Assembly (NCBI GenBank): GCA_018992685.1
Contig: JACVGT010000018.1
Coordinates: 286,578-350,577, forward strand
Reading direction: 5' to 3'
DNA: 64,000 nucleotides
DNA from: Theionarchaea archaeon
Lineage (GTDB): Archaea > Methanobacteriota_B > Thermococci > Methanofastidiosales > SZ-28-30
Positions 42,214 to 51,922 of the stretch are shown here, piece by piece (positions within the stretch are counted from its first letter, which is position 1; every line of letters starts with the position of its first letter). The position numbers were made by a program, and so were the translations under genes. The notes beneath the pieces were generated by a model that was not told the origin of the DNA, made no database searches, and saw only the letters and a list, made by a program, of their open reading frames with translations.

Positions 42214-43124
42214 TTCGAGTGATAAGTTCGACCGCCCGACAGAATAGCTCACACCTCCTTCCACTGGTGGCAGCATTTCTGAGTGTTTCAATGTCTGTTG
42301 CTTTCAGCCGATTTTCTTTGCAAAACCTTGCTCTTGCAAGTGTCATTGGCGTGGAATGTATCTTAACCATGTTGGCGGTGATCGCAACATATTTTCTCGT
42401 TTTTTATTCAATCTCTGAGATTCTCAACTCGAATCTTGTCCTAAAACACCAACTCACGGTAATTTTCTTCTACTCAATTCTAATAACTTTTATCGGAATG
42501 GGCAATATGAAAGGGACATTTATAAAGATATTCTTATGGTTAATTGTGGCAGTGGTTTTTGCAGCCCTTTGGAAGGTGGGGATAGTGAGAATACAGAATT
42601 GGTATGTAGCTGTTCTTCTCCCGATTCTTGTATCCTCGACCATATTCTCTTTCGGCGCCTCACCTGAATTGCTCGCTGAAGACAAGAACATCTGGCTTGA
42701 AGATGTCGAGTGGAATGACTCTGTTCACGCTTGTATTTGCATTCGGCTCAAAGTTCAGGATTATGAAGCAAGTGACATCAGAATAGAAATTCTTGCTTCA
42801 AATGGGGTTGTCCTAGATGAAGGTGAAAATCCATTAGTGAAGTTTGCGAATTTGAGAAACAACGAGGAGAAAATAGTCAGATGGAAGATCATGTTCGATG
42901 GAGTGAGAAACCATTCGATTCCTCTTTATGTTGTTTGTAGCGAGAAGGTCTCCAACAAGAAGATAGAGATTTATCTTAAGCAGGATGAATGGATGATCAA
43001 AATAGTGAAACCTGGACTCTGGGAAAATATCAAAATCCTCCTGCTGAAGAAACATTTTTCTTTTGTTGTTTTCTCTTCATTCATGAATGAATGTCTTGGA
43101 GCGGTCTATGCTCCAGCCTTATGA
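42210..43124 (+). CDS. Membrane protein with extracellular beta domain, partner of ATPase
   Basis: A 304-residue protein. Five or so hydrophobic segments fill residues 15-150. A soluble beta-rich domain follows (VHACICIRLKVQDYEASDIRIEILASNG...NNEEKIVRWKIMFDG), similar in style to CARDB-like folds. It is coupled to the membrane-tailed ATPase by a four-base overlap. No motif gives a function; a membrane effector or sensor for the ATPase system is inference. Confidence 0.65.
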   Translation: MIRVISSTARQNSSHLLPLVAAFLSVSMSVAFSRFSLQNLALASVIGVECILTMLAVIATYFLVFYSISEILNSNLVLKHQLTVIFFYSILITFIGMGNMKGTFIKIFLWLIVAVVFAALWKVGIVRIQNWYVAVLLPILVSSTIFSFGASPELLAEDKNIWLEDVEWNDSVHACICIRLKVQDYEASDIRIEILASNGVVLDEGENPLVKFANLRNNEEKIVRWKIMFDGVRNHSIPLYVVCSEKVSNKKIEIYLKQDEWMIKIVKPGLWENIKILLLKKHFSFVVFSSFMNECLGAVYAPAL

Positions 43125-43360
43125 GTTGAAGAGAACGTCTGGAAATCAGAGAATCTGCGGAACTTTCAACAAGAATAGGGAATCTGAAGTATAGAATTAT
43201 ATGGGGTCACAATGAATGAAGTTTATGGTTGAATTCTTCAAATTCGAGATTCACGAAAAAAACACATCAAAACCTTTTTAAACTATCTCTTCAATATAGG
43301 AAATCCTCCAAAAACACATTATTCTAAGAAATGTCTGACATTCAAGAACCAGGTGGTACC

Positions 43361-44578
43361 ATGATTCACATTTGGGATGAAACGCTACGAGATGGAGAAC
43401 AGACTCCAGGTGTCGTACTCACCAGGGAAGAGAAAATAGACCTGGCAAAGGCATTGGATGATGTTGGTGTCTCAGTTATTGTCTGTGGGTTTCCCGTAAA
43501 CTGTGAAATTGAGGCCCAGATTGTGAAAGCAATTGCAAGAGAGGGGTTGAAAGCAAAAGTCGGTGCTGTAGCCAGAGGATTGGAAAGGGACATAGACGAG
43601 TGCTTGACCTGTGAACCAGATGAAATTGTCACCTTCGTCCCAACATCCGATATCCACATGAAGTTCAAACTCAGAAAAACGAGAGAAGAAGTTGTTGAGA
43701 TGATCGAGACCGCTGTCCAGTATGCAGCAGACCACGGGATCACGGTGAATTTCGTGGCAGAAGACTCCACTCGCAGTGACTTTGACTTCCTCGTCCACTG
43801 CTTCAAGACAGCCCAAGAGTGCGGGGCCAACCGAATTGCCGTAGCAGACACGGTGGGGACAATGTATCCTACCAAAATGAAAGAACTGATAGAAAAGATA
43901 AAGGAGCATATATCGGTCCCCCTATCTGTCCACTGCCATAATGATCTGGGACTGGCGACAGCTAACACGCTGGCTGCCATAGAGGGGGGAGTAACCTATC
44001 CTCAGGTCACCATTAATGGATATGGTGAAAGAGCTGGAAATGCAGCCTTGGATGAGGTTGTCATGGGCATTGAACTTCTCTTGAAAAAGAAACACCAGGT
44101 CAACGTTGACAAGATATACGAATTGGCTCAGCTGGCTGAAAAATATATCATGGTTCCCATCCATCAGCAAAAACCGCTAGTGGGCAGGAAAGCCTTCACT
44201 CATGAAGCGGGTATCCACGCTCACGGCATTCTGAGAGAGCGCAGAACCTATGAAGTGGTGGATCCTGCTATCCTGAACCGGAAAACCCAGTTCGTCATTG
44301 GAAAACACACAGGTGACGCCTTACTGCAAGAAAAACTCAAGCAACTGGGAATTGAGAGGGACCCCAGGGCAAGGCGGCGCATTCTCAACATGGTAATTGG
44401 ATACCTGGAGATTTACAAATCTGATAAGATAGAACAGTTCGAACTGGCCAAGAGAAGCATAGAGAATATTACCAGAGGTATAACTGACAAAGAACTCGCA
44501 AAGATCATCCAGTTCATTGAGAACATAGATGTTCTGCGACAGATAGCAGGTGAAGAACCAGAGCTTCAGCTCGAATGA
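43361..44578 (+). CDS. Isopropylmalate/homocitrate synthase family protein
   Basis: A 405-residue enzyme from ATG 43361, where AGGTGGTACC precedes it (an upstream ATG at 43331 has no binding site). DETLRDGEQTPGV is the acyl-CoA Claisen condensation signature. VADTVGTMYP, SVHCHNDLGLATAN (metal His residues) and NGYGERAGNAALDEVV follow, then FTHEAGIHAHGIL. The family condenses acetyl-CoA with a 2-oxo acid: leucine synthesis (LeuA), homocitrate (NifV, AksA) or citramalate (CimA). The length (about 400, no C-terminal leucine-regulatory domain) favours an AksA/NifV-like or unregulated enzyme. No other leu or aks genes are adjacent. Confidence 0.9.
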   Translation: MIHIWDETLRDGEQTPGVVLTREEKIDLAKALDDVGVSVIVCGFPVNCEIEAQIVKAIAREGLKAKVGAVARGLERDIDECLTCEPDEIVTFVPTSDIHMKFKLRKTREEVVEMIETAVQYAADHGITVNFVAEDSTRSDFDFLVHCFKTAQECGANRIAVADTVGTMYPTKMKELIEKIKEHISVPLSVHCHNDLGLATANTLAAIEGGVTYPQVTINGYGERAGNAALDEVVMGIELLLKKKHQVNVDKIYELAQLAEKYIMVPIHQQKPLVGRKAFTHEAGIHAHGILRERRTYEVVDPAILNRKTQFVIGKHTGDALLQEKLKQLGIERDPRARRRILNMVIGYLEIYKSDKIEQFELAKRSIENITRGITDKELAKIIQFIENIDVLRQIAGEEPELQLE

Positions 44579-44707
44579 TGCCAGGAAATGGACCCAGGTT
44601 TTCGAGAACCTGTACACCCCTTTTCTGTTCTATTGAGTGGGAATTGCCTGCTGAATGGTGATCCTGGTGATCCAAAAGCTTTTTATAACCATGCGAAAAG
44701 AGAGTTC

Positions 44708-46246
44708 ATGATTATCCAGGCACAGATCGGTGCATGTGGGACATGCATTAACTCTGATATATACAATGATATAGATGATGTGTACTTCATTTCTCATTCT
44801 CTTGCTCCGGAGAGAGGTATCCTCAAAAAGCAGCCCGTGGAGGACACACCTTCTGCTGACATTGGCATAATTGATGGACCCATCTGTCTCCAGGGGAGAG
44901 AGGAGAGTCTCCAGATAGCTGAATTGGTCAGAGAGAAGAGTAAGATCTTGCTGGGAATCGGAACCTGCGCTGTGGGCAGTCCGACAATCGGAGGGTTTGT
45001 TACAGAAGACTGTTCCAGAATGCTTCCCTTTTTCTGTCCCTTCTTGCGAACCCGGCACCCCAAGATCGAGAATCATGTGACATTTGACTACAAACTTCCC
45101 GTGTGCTCAGCAAACCAGGAAGGACTCAAGAAATTCGTCAAAGCTGTCAAAGATGATGACACCAGTTATCTGAAGTACTTTAAGGCACCAGAAGCCAATA
45201 ATGTCTCAGTCATTACAGAATCCGACCTGTGTATGGGATGCGGCACCTGTGGCATGGCATGCCCGACTCGGGCAGTTTCCTTCGTAGAGCAGCGACCCAG
45301 AATCGATCTTGACGTGTGTATCAAGTGCGGTGCGTGCTTTATCCAGTGCCCACGCAGCTTCTTTGACATTGGAGTGCTCTCCCAGGTCATGTATAAGAAT
45401 CAGGCGGATCCTCAACTGGGATTTTTCCAGAAAGCATACAGCGCTCGAACGAAGAATGAGGCCATTCAGCACATGTCCCAGGATGGCGGAATTGTCACTG
45501 ATCTCCTCTGTCATGTACTGGAAGAGGATATTGTTGATGCAGCTGTGGTATCAATTTCCCGAAATGAATGGAACACGCTTCCTGCAGTGGTTACCACCCC
45601 TGAGGAAGTTCTCCAAGCAGCGGGTACCAAATACACGGTGGTGCCCAACCTCACAGGGATAAAAGAGGCTGCGGACAGAGGGTTTGATCGCATAGCCTTT
45701 GTAGGTGTCCCCTGCCAAATCCAAGGAGTGGGTAAAACCAATGCCTATCCCCTCGGGGACAGATACTACCACTCCAAGATCGCACTGGTCATCAGTATTT
45801 TTTGCATGGAGAATTTCTTGTTTGGGAATCTCCGTTCCATTGTGGAAGGAAAGACAGAAGTTCCTTTAGACTACGTCAACAAGATGGGGATCAGCAAAGG
45901 ACGATTCTGGGTGAGATCTGTGGATGGAAACAGGTACAGGACTCCTGTCAAGTCCATTGAACCCTATGCCCAGAAAAGCTGCTCGTTTTGCCTGGACTTC
46001 TGCGGGGAATTGAGTGACATATCTGTGGGGAGCGTGGGAAGTCCCGATGGGTACAGTTCAGTCTTCGTCAGATCTGAGAAGGGTCTTACGATATTCGACG
46101 GGTTCAGAACCCAGATTGAATGTGAAGATATCTCAGAGGAGGGATTGAAGGCTATCAGGGACTTGGCTTCCATCAAGAAATCAAAGAATGCAAAACTCAT
46201 ACAAGAAAGAATGGAGAAAAAGGAGAGAGTTACCTGTTGTTTTTAG
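44708..46246 (+). CDS. FrhG-ferredoxin-FrhB fusion oxidoreductase
   Basis: A 512-residue fusion. Residues 1-150 are like an F420-reducing hydrogenase small subunit: GACGTCINS, IIDGPICLQG, GIGTCAVGSP, PVCSANQ. Two 4Fe-4S ferredoxin motifs follow (CMGCGTCGMACP, CIKCGACFIQCP). The C-terminal 265 residues are FrhB-like, the F420/FAD-binding subunit: GVPCQIQGV, CSFCLDFCGELSDISVGSVG. Such a protein could move electrons between F420 and ferredoxin-type carriers. No large [NiFe] subunit is next to it. CTTTTTATAAC (44679-44689) lies about 25 bases before ATG 44708, fixing the start. The frame extends upstream to 44588, but that part is not conserved-looking. Confidence 0.85.
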   Translation: MIIQAQIGACGTCINSDIYNDIDDVYFISHSLAPERGILKKQPVEDTPSADIGIIDGPICLQGREESLQIAELVREKSKILLGIGTCAVGSPTIGGFVTEDCSRMLPFFCPFLRTRHPKIENHVTFDYKLPVCSANQEGLKKFVKAVKDDDTSYLKYFKAPEANNVSVITESDLCMGCGTCGMACPTRAVSFVEQRPRIDLDVCIKCGACFIQCPRSFFDIGVLSQVMYKNQADPQLGFFQKAYSARTKNEAIQHMSQDGGIVTDLLCHVLEEDIVDAAVVSISRNEWNTLPAVVTTPEEVLQAAGTKYTVVPNLTGIKEAADRGFDRIAFVGVPCQIQGVGKTNAYPLGDRYYHSKIALVISIFCMENFLFGNLRSIVEGKTEVPLDYVNKMGISKGRFWVRSVDGNRYRTPVKSIEPYAQKSCSFCLDFCGELSDISVGSVGSPDGYSSVFVRSEKGLTIFDGFRTQIECEDISEEGLKAIRDLASIKKSKNAKLIQERMEKKERVTCCF

Positions 46247-47000
46247 GCAATTTCGGTATCAACCAGGAAAGGAACGAATCTTCGCTTCTGGTCTGCATGT
46301 AGACTTTTCCGGGTCCCTGAAATTCTGCTACTAATCCTTCGCCACTGAATAGTGTGGATTTCAGTCCTCCAACACGCCTGACATTCCACTGGACAATGCT
46401 GTCAAACGCTACAATATGCCCCGTATCCAACACAAGCCGTTCTCCTGAGCCCATGTTCACTTCATGCAGCGCTCCGTAAGAAGACATGAACATGTATCCT
46501 GTACCTTCCAGTTTCAGAAGGAATAACCCTTCTCTGGCAAAGAAGGTCTTGGTGCCGCCAAATTTGGTGTCAACGGTCAACTGCGGATCTGAAGCCATGT
46601 AGCATCCTGAAGTGACAAAAATGGTCTCGGATTTGAGCTCACGGTAGATGACGTCACCTGATAGGGGTGGCGCCAGCCCAATAGTCCCTGGTCCACCTGA
46701 TGCCGTATACGTATTCATGAAAAAACTTTCTCCACCCAGCATGGACCGTTTCAGAGCGCCAAAAACGCCTCCTTTTGCTTCTGTTAAAAGCTGGAGATTG
46801 GAAGACATGTACACCATGGCTCCACCTTCTGCTGTAATACTCTGTCCAGATTTTAAGTGCACTTCGGCAAGAGAATAACTTGGTCGGTACAGAATCTGGT
46901 AATCCACCATCCCAGAGAATTGTTCTGCCAGGGAAGCACCACAACTCGCACAAAAAACGCTCCCTTCCGGATTCTCAGTACCACAATGTTTGCAATACAT
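46230..47000 (-). CDS. AIM24-family protein with zinc ribbon
   Basis: A 256-residue protein. An N-terminal zinc ribbon (CKHCGTENPEGSVFCASC) is followed by a TIGR00266/AIM24 beta domain with HLKSGQSITAEGGAMVYMS, GGESFFMNTYTASGGPGTIGLAP and GEGLVAEFQGPGKVYMQTRS. The family is widespread, possibly membrane-associated, and of unknown function. GTTTAAATAG (47021-47030) sits about 26 bases upstream, giving a leaderless start. Its 3' end overlaps that of the F420 fusion gene by 17 bases, convergent. Confidence 0.9.
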   Translation of the reverse strand: MYCKHCGTENPEGSVFCASCGASLAEQFSGMVDYQILYRPSYSLAEVHLKSGQSITAEGGAMVYMSSNLQLLTEAKGGVFGALKRSMLGGESFFMNTYTASGGPGTIGLAPPLSGDVIYRELKSETIFVTSGCYMASDPQLTVDTKFGGTKTFFAREGLFLLKLEGTGYMFMSSYGALHEVNMGSGERLVLDTGHIVAFDSIVQWNVRRVGGLKSTLFSGEGLVAEFQGPGKVYMQTRSEDSFLSWLIPKLPKNNR

Positions 47001-47114
47001 GAGAAGTAACCAGTCAGCATCTATTTAAACTAACCCATTTTCCTGTGAGAAACAAAGATTTATAAAACGTTCTTCGCATAACAAAAAAAGCCGCAAAAGA
47101 CGTGTGGTGGTACG

Positions 47115-49694
47115 ATGATGGATCAATACAACCCTCGAGAGATGGAACCAAGAATCCAGAAATTCTGGGAAGACTGTAGCATATTCAGATTTACGAGAGA
47201 CTCTAAAGCACCAGTCTATTCCATAGATACTCCTCCCCGTACGCTGTCTGGCACTATCCACATGGGACATGCCATGAGCTACTCCCAGATGGAGTTCATT
47301 GCCCGGTACAAGAGAATGCAGAAGTACAATGTATTCTTTCCCATGGGATTTGATGATAATGGGCTGGCCACTGAACGGTACGTGGAACAGAAGTACAATG
47401 TCACATCAAAAGAGATGTCACGGGAAGAGTTCATCAGCCTCTGTCTGAAAGAGACTGTCATTGGTGGAAGGTATTTCAGGGATGTGTGGACCTCACTGGG
47501 GATTTCCTGTGACTGGACAACCTTGTACTCCACCATTGACGAACACTGTAGACGAGTCGCCCAGAAGAGTTTCATAGAGTTATACCCCAGCGGAAAGCTA
47601 GAACGAAAAGAAGACCCCATAACCTGGTGTCCTTTATGTGAAACCGCCATTGCCCAGGCAGAATTGGAAGATAAGACAGAAGAAACCTTTTTAACCACCA
47701 TACGATTTGGATGTGACGGGGTTGACCTTCCCATTGCCACCACAAGGCCTGAATTCCTGGCTGCCTGTGTGGCCGTAGTGGTACACCCCGAAGATCGGAG
47801 GTACAAGAATCTTCCAGGAAAAAAGGCTACTGTCCCTTTATTTCAACAAGAAGTTCCTGTAATTGCTGATTCCAGAGTAGACATGCGCTTTGGAACTGGT
47901 ATCGTCATGATCTGTACCTTTGGGGACAAGACGGATGTGGAATGGTGGCGGGACTACCAGCTGGATACGCGCATCATCATTAATAACGATGGAAGCTTGA
48001 CTGATATGGCTGGTGCATACACGGGGATGACCCTTGTAGAGGCCAGGAAGCTGATTCTGAAGGAACTGAAAGAGAAGAACCTCATAGTAGCCCAGGAAAG
48101 AATTGAACACACCCTGAATGCTCATGAAAGGTGTCATACTCCTGTGGAATTCATCATAGCAAACCAGTGGTTTGTAAAAGTCATGGATCTGAAAGAAGAG
48201 CTCATAGAGAAAGGAAAACAGATACAGTGGTACCCCGAATTCATGGGGAAGAGATATGAATCCTGGGTTGAAAATCTCAGGTGGGACTGGTGTATTTCCA
48301 GACAGAGGTACTACGGGATACCATTTCCGGTGTGGTACTGCAGGAAATGCGGAAAAATCATTCTGGCTGAGGAAAAGGATCTTCCGGTAGATCCGGTGAA
48401 TGACGTTCCTCCTCATCCCTGCGAATGCGGATCCACAGAATTCAACCCTGAGACAGACGTACTGGATACCTGGTTCACCTCGGCGCATACTCCTCAAATT
48501 GCCGCTCGATGGTCAGAACCTGACTCCATGATGGATGAACTGTTCCCCATGAGTCTGCGCAGTCAGGCCCACGATATTATCAGAACCTGGGCATTCTACA
48601 CTATTGTAAAAGCTTTTCTCCACCATGACTGTGTTCCCTGGTTTAATGCAATGATTTCAGGACACGGACTGGATGAACATGGGAAGGGAATGCATGCTTC
48701 ACGAGGAAATGTAGTTTTGTGCATGGACATGGTCAAGAAGCACTCTGCTGATGCTGTGAGATGGTGGGCTGCAGAAGCCAAACTGGGTGAAGATTTGCTG
48801 TTCAAGGAAAAGGACGTAATCAAAGGGTACAAACTCTGCGTAAAATTATGGAATGCGTCAAAACTGGTTTCTCTTCATCTTGATTCAAAGCCAGAAGATG
48901 CTGAATTGAGAGACGTGGATGCCTGGCTCCTGGGGAGGCTGGATACGCTCATCAACGAGGCAACAGTACATCTGGACAGCTACGAATACAGCAGGGCAAA
49001 AAATGTGATAGAACAGTCCTTCTGGCATGAATTCTGTGACAACTATCTGGAACTGGTAAAATATCGGCTGTATGGAGAAAAAGATAAGGCTGCTGTCTAT
49101 GTACTGTACTATTCTCTGCTCACATATCTGAAATTGCTGTCACCGTACGTAGCCCACATTACTGAGGAGATCTACCAGAATGTGTATCGTCAATGGGAAG
49201 AAGAAGTGAGCATCCATGTATCTTCATGGCCCAATCCTTTTGGAATCCCTGAAAGCAAACAGGGACAGACTCTTGTGGATGTTATTGCTGCATTACGGAG
49301 ATGGAAATCGGACATGGGGATGCCCTTGAACAAAGAAGTGTCCAGAGTGAAGCTGTATTCAGACACAGCCATCGAGGATGTCGGTGACATCAAAGGGGCC
49401 ATGAACATTGAAACAGTTGAAGTTACCAGCGAATCTCCCGCCTGGAAGGAGAAAATTGTCAAGGTGAGTCCTGATTACAGTGCTATTGGACCGCTATTCG
49501 GGAGAGATACTAGTAAAGTGGCCTCACTCCTCGAGATGCATGCACTTGAATTGGAACACACACCACAGATGGAGAAGGACGGATTCTTACTGAAGCGGGA
49601 GTACATCGGATCAATCCAGAAGGAATTCTACGTTGGAGAGAAGCGAGTGGAGGTACTCTCTGCAGGAGATGTTATTATCGAAGTTGAGGTCTAA
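47115..49694 (+). CDS. valS: Valyl-tRNA synthetase, archaeal type
   Basis: An 859-residue class I synthetase that joins Val to tRNA-Val. The HIGH-type motif is GTIHMGHAM (about residues 46-54). A CP1 editing domain includes TTRPEFLAACVAVVVHPEDRRY. A zinc knuckle (CRKCGK...CECGS) and EDLLFKE follow, then an anticodon-binding domain. The KMSKS loop, expected in DEHGKxMSKSxGN, reads DEHGKGMHASRGN, so both Lys and Ser positions differ. The start is one of two adjacent ATGs after GTGGTGG. A TATA box (GATTTATAAA) lies near 47058-47067. Two alcohol dehydrogenase genes follow with no gap. Confidence 0.96.
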   Translation: MMDQYNPREMEPRIQKFWEDCSIFRFTRDSKAPVYSIDTPPRTLSGTIHMGHAMSYSQMEFIARYKRMQKYNVFFPMGFDDNGLATERYVEQKYNVTSKEMSREEFISLCLKETVIGGRYFRDVWTSLGISCDWTTLYSTIDEHCRRVAQKSFIELYPSGKLERKEDPITWCPLCETAIAQAELEDKTEETFLTTIRFGCDGVDLPIATTRPEFLAACVAVVVHPEDRRYKNLPGKKATVPLFQQEVPVIADSRVDMRFGTGIVMICTFGDKTDVEWWRDYQLDTRIIINNDGSLTDMAGAYTGMTLVEARKLILKELKEKNLIVAQERIEHTLNAHERCHTPVEFIIANQWFVKVMDLKEELIEKGKQIQWYPEFMGKRYESWVENLRWDWCISRQRYYGIPFPVWYCRKCGKIILAEEKDLPVDPVNDVPPHPCECGSTEFNPETDVLDTWFTSAHTPQIAARWSEPDSMMDELFPMSLRSQAHDIIRTWAFYTIVKAFLHHDCVPWFNAMISGHGLDEHGKGMHASRGNVVLCMDMVKKHSADAVRWWAAEAKLGEDLLFKEKDVIKGYKLCVKLWNASKLVSLHLDSKPEDAELRDVDAWLLGRLDTLINEATVHLDSYEYSRAKNVIEQSFWHEFCDNYLELVKYRLYGEKDKAAVYVLYYSLLTYLKLLSPYVAHITEEIYQNVYRQWEEEVSIHVSSWPNPFGIPESKQGQTLVDVIAALRRWKSDMGMPLNKEVSRVKLYSDTAIEDVGDIKGAMNIETVEVTSESPAWKEKIVKVSPDYSAIGPLFGRDTSKVASLLEMHALELEHTPQMEKDGFLLKREYIGSIQKEFYVGEKRVEVLSAGDVIIEVEV

Positions 49695-50681
49695 ATGAAG
49701 GCTGCTGTCTACTACGGGCTTGATGATTTCAGAATTGAGGAAAGACCCCTCCCCAGAATCGGTGAGTATGAAGTTCTGGTTAAAGTCAGAGCATGCGGGG
49801 TGTGCGGTACTGATGTTCACAAAGCAGTGCACCACACCGTAGAGGATGGGACTATTCTAGGGCATGAAGTGGCTGGAGACATCATTGAAACAGGTAGGGA
49901 GGTCACAAAATTCGAAACAGGTGAAAAGGTAGTTGTTCCCCACCATACACCCTGTTTCGCTTGCTCTTATTGTCACCATGACCATCACACCCTATGTGAC
50001 CAATACACAAAAACAAATATTGATCCTGGTGGATTTTCGGAGGTTATCAGGGTTCCCCAACCCAATGTGGAGAGAGCTATGCTGTCTTTTGACCACATAG
50101 ACTATGAAGATGCTGCCTTTGTGGAACCGTTAGCCTGTTGCATCCACGCCTGGGATCGATTGGTGGTGTTCCCTGGCGACACCGTCCTGATTGTGGGAGC
50201 AGGTCCTATTGGACTCCTTCATCTGGAACTGGCGAAAACACGCCAAACTGAGGTATTGGTGGCAGATATCAAGGCATCCAGACTGCAACAGGTGGAAAAA
50301 AGAGGTGGTATTCCCCTTCAGGCACGTGAGATAACGGGATTGGAAGCTGACATTGTAGTTGTGGCCGCTGGAACCACAAATGCGTACGAACTTGCCCTTT
50401 CAAGTGTGAAGAAGGGTGGCCAGATCAGTTTTTTTGCAGAGTGCCCTCCTGACTCGCAGATTGCACTGGACCCCAATGTGGTCTATAGCAAAGAGCTCAC
50501 ATTCACGGGGAGCTACTCTTCAACCCCCCGTGGTCACTGGAAAGCCTTGAACCTTATCGAGAGTGGAGTGCTGGACGTCAAACAGTTGATATCTCACCGG
50601 TTTGGATTAGAGGATCTGGGAAGAGCCATCAAGATGGCCTCTAGAGCTGAGGATTGCCTCAAAATAATGATTAAACCGTGA
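49695..50681 (+). CDS. Zn-dependent alcohol dehydrogenase family (MDR) protein 1
   Basis: A 328-residue medium-chain dehydrogenase. CGVCGTDVHK binds catalytic Zn, with GHEVAGDI. A structural Zn loop region reads CFACSYCHHDHHTLC. NAD(P) binding is at VLIVGAGPIGLLHLELA. It resembles sorbitol/threonine-type dehydrogenases; the substrate is unknown. The start codon follows the valS stop with no gap, and the next dehydrogenase starts four bases after its end. So all three are one transcript. Confidence 0.9.
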   Translation: MKAAVYYGLDDFRIEERPLPRIGEYEVLVKVRACGVCGTDVHKAVHHTVEDGTILGHEVAGDIIETGREVTKFETGEKVVVPHHTPCFACSYCHHDHHTLCDQYTKTNIDPGGFSEVIRVPQPNVERAMLSFDHIDYEDAAFVEPLACCIHAWDRLVVFPGDTVLIVGAGPIGLLHLELAKTRQTEVLVADIKASRLQQVEKRGGIPLQAREITGLEADIVVVAAGTTNAYELALSSVKKGGQISFFAECPPDSQIALDPNVVYSKELTFTGSYSSTPRGHWKALNLIESGVLDVKQLISHRFGLEDLGRAIKMASRAEDCLKIMIKP

Positions 50682-50685
50682 TACT

Positions 50686-51708
50686 ATGAAAGTTGCCATG
50701 TTTTATGGGCCTGGAGATGTCAGGTTGGAAGAAAGGGATATACCTGAGATTGAAGCCGACGAAGTTTTAGTAAGAATAAGGGCTGCTTTAACCTGCGGAA
50801 CTGATATCAAGACCTACAGGAGGGGACATGCACTGGTACCTCCTCCTTCCCCGTTCGGGCATGAGTATGCGGGAGACGTTGTTGCAGTTGGCGAAAGAGT
50901 TGAACGAGTAACAGAGGGGATGCGGATTGTGGCTGCCAATTCTGCCCCATGCGGACACTGCTTCTACTGCAAGAGAGGAAGAGAAAGCCTCTGTGAAAAT
51001 TTGTTCTTTGTATGGGGCGCTTTTGCTGAGTACATTGTAGTTCCAGGCAGGATCGTCCAGAAGAACCTGCTGGAAGTGCCTGAACATGTTACTTATGAAG
51101 AAGCTGCTCTGACAGAGCCATTAGCCTGTGTCATTCACGGTGTCGAAGCCTCCAACATACAGATGGGCGATACCGTGGTGATCAATGGGGCAGGTCCTAT
51201 TGGATTATTCTTCACTGCACTGGTAAAACAGAAAGGCGCACGGGTGATTCAGACTGATCTGGTAGAGGAAAGACTCTCTGTGGCAGAGCAACTGGGTGCT
51301 GATCACATTATTAATGCCCAGGAAGGAGAGGAAGCCACCATCCACAACGTGAAAGCACTCACGGAGGGCAGAGGAGCAGATATCGCAATTGAAGCTGTAG
51401 GTTATCCAAAAATCTGGGAGACTACCATCAAGATGACCAGAAAGGGAGGGACTGCTACGCTGTTTGGCGGATGTGAAAAAAACACCACCATTACGGTGGA
51501 TACAACATCGCTGCATTACAATGAGATAACAATGAAAGGAGTTTTCCATCACACTCCTCACTACATCAGAACCGCCCTCAATTTACTGTCGTGGGGATCT
51601 CTTGATACTCAAGTTTTTATTACTGAGAAGATGCCCCTGTCCCGCATAGATGAAACACTCAAGAAAGTAATGGCTCAGAAGGGAGTGAAAATTGCCTTGA
51701 TTCCCTGA
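50686..51708 (+). CDS. Zn-dependent alcohol dehydrogenase family (MDR) protein 2
   Basis: A 340-residue paralogue of the preceding gene. TCGTDIKTYRRGH and FGHEYAGDV bind catalytic Zn. The structural Zn loop is CGHCFYCKRGRESLC. The Rossmann motif is VVINGAGPIGLFFTALV. Two neighbouring paralogues that have clearly diverged suggest two steps, or two heteromeric subunits, of one sugar or polyol pathway. It ends this operon. Confidence 0.9.
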   Translation: MKVAMFYGPGDVRLEERDIPEIEADEVLVRIRAALTCGTDIKTYRRGHALVPPPSPFGHEYAGDVVAVGERVERVTEGMRIVAANSAPCGHCFYCKRGRESLCENLFFVWGAFAEYIVVPGRIVQKNLLEVPEHVTYEEAALTEPLACVIHGVEASNIQMGDTVVINGAGPIGLFFTALVKQKGARVIQTDLVEERLSVAEQLGADHIINAQEGEEATIHNVKALTEGRGADIAIEAVGYPKIWETTIKMTRKGGTATLFGGCEKNTTITVDTTSLHYNEITMKGVFHHTPHYIRTALNLLSWGSLDTQVFITEKMPLSRIDETLKKVMAQKGVKIALIP

Positions 51709-51922
51709 GTGTCCTCAGAAGAACCAACAGTAGTCACGATCTAGATCAACCATACGAAAGAAGTATCCCATAACGTGAAGAAAAGTCTGCCGGAGAGCTA
51801 CCAGTTAGAGGATGGGGCAGTCTTGGACGAAAAAAGAGATTATCCCACGAATTAAGTTGAACGTTTCAATAATGAAAACATTTATATTCTTTAAAAAAAT
51901 CTCACCCTGAAAAGGTGCTGTC

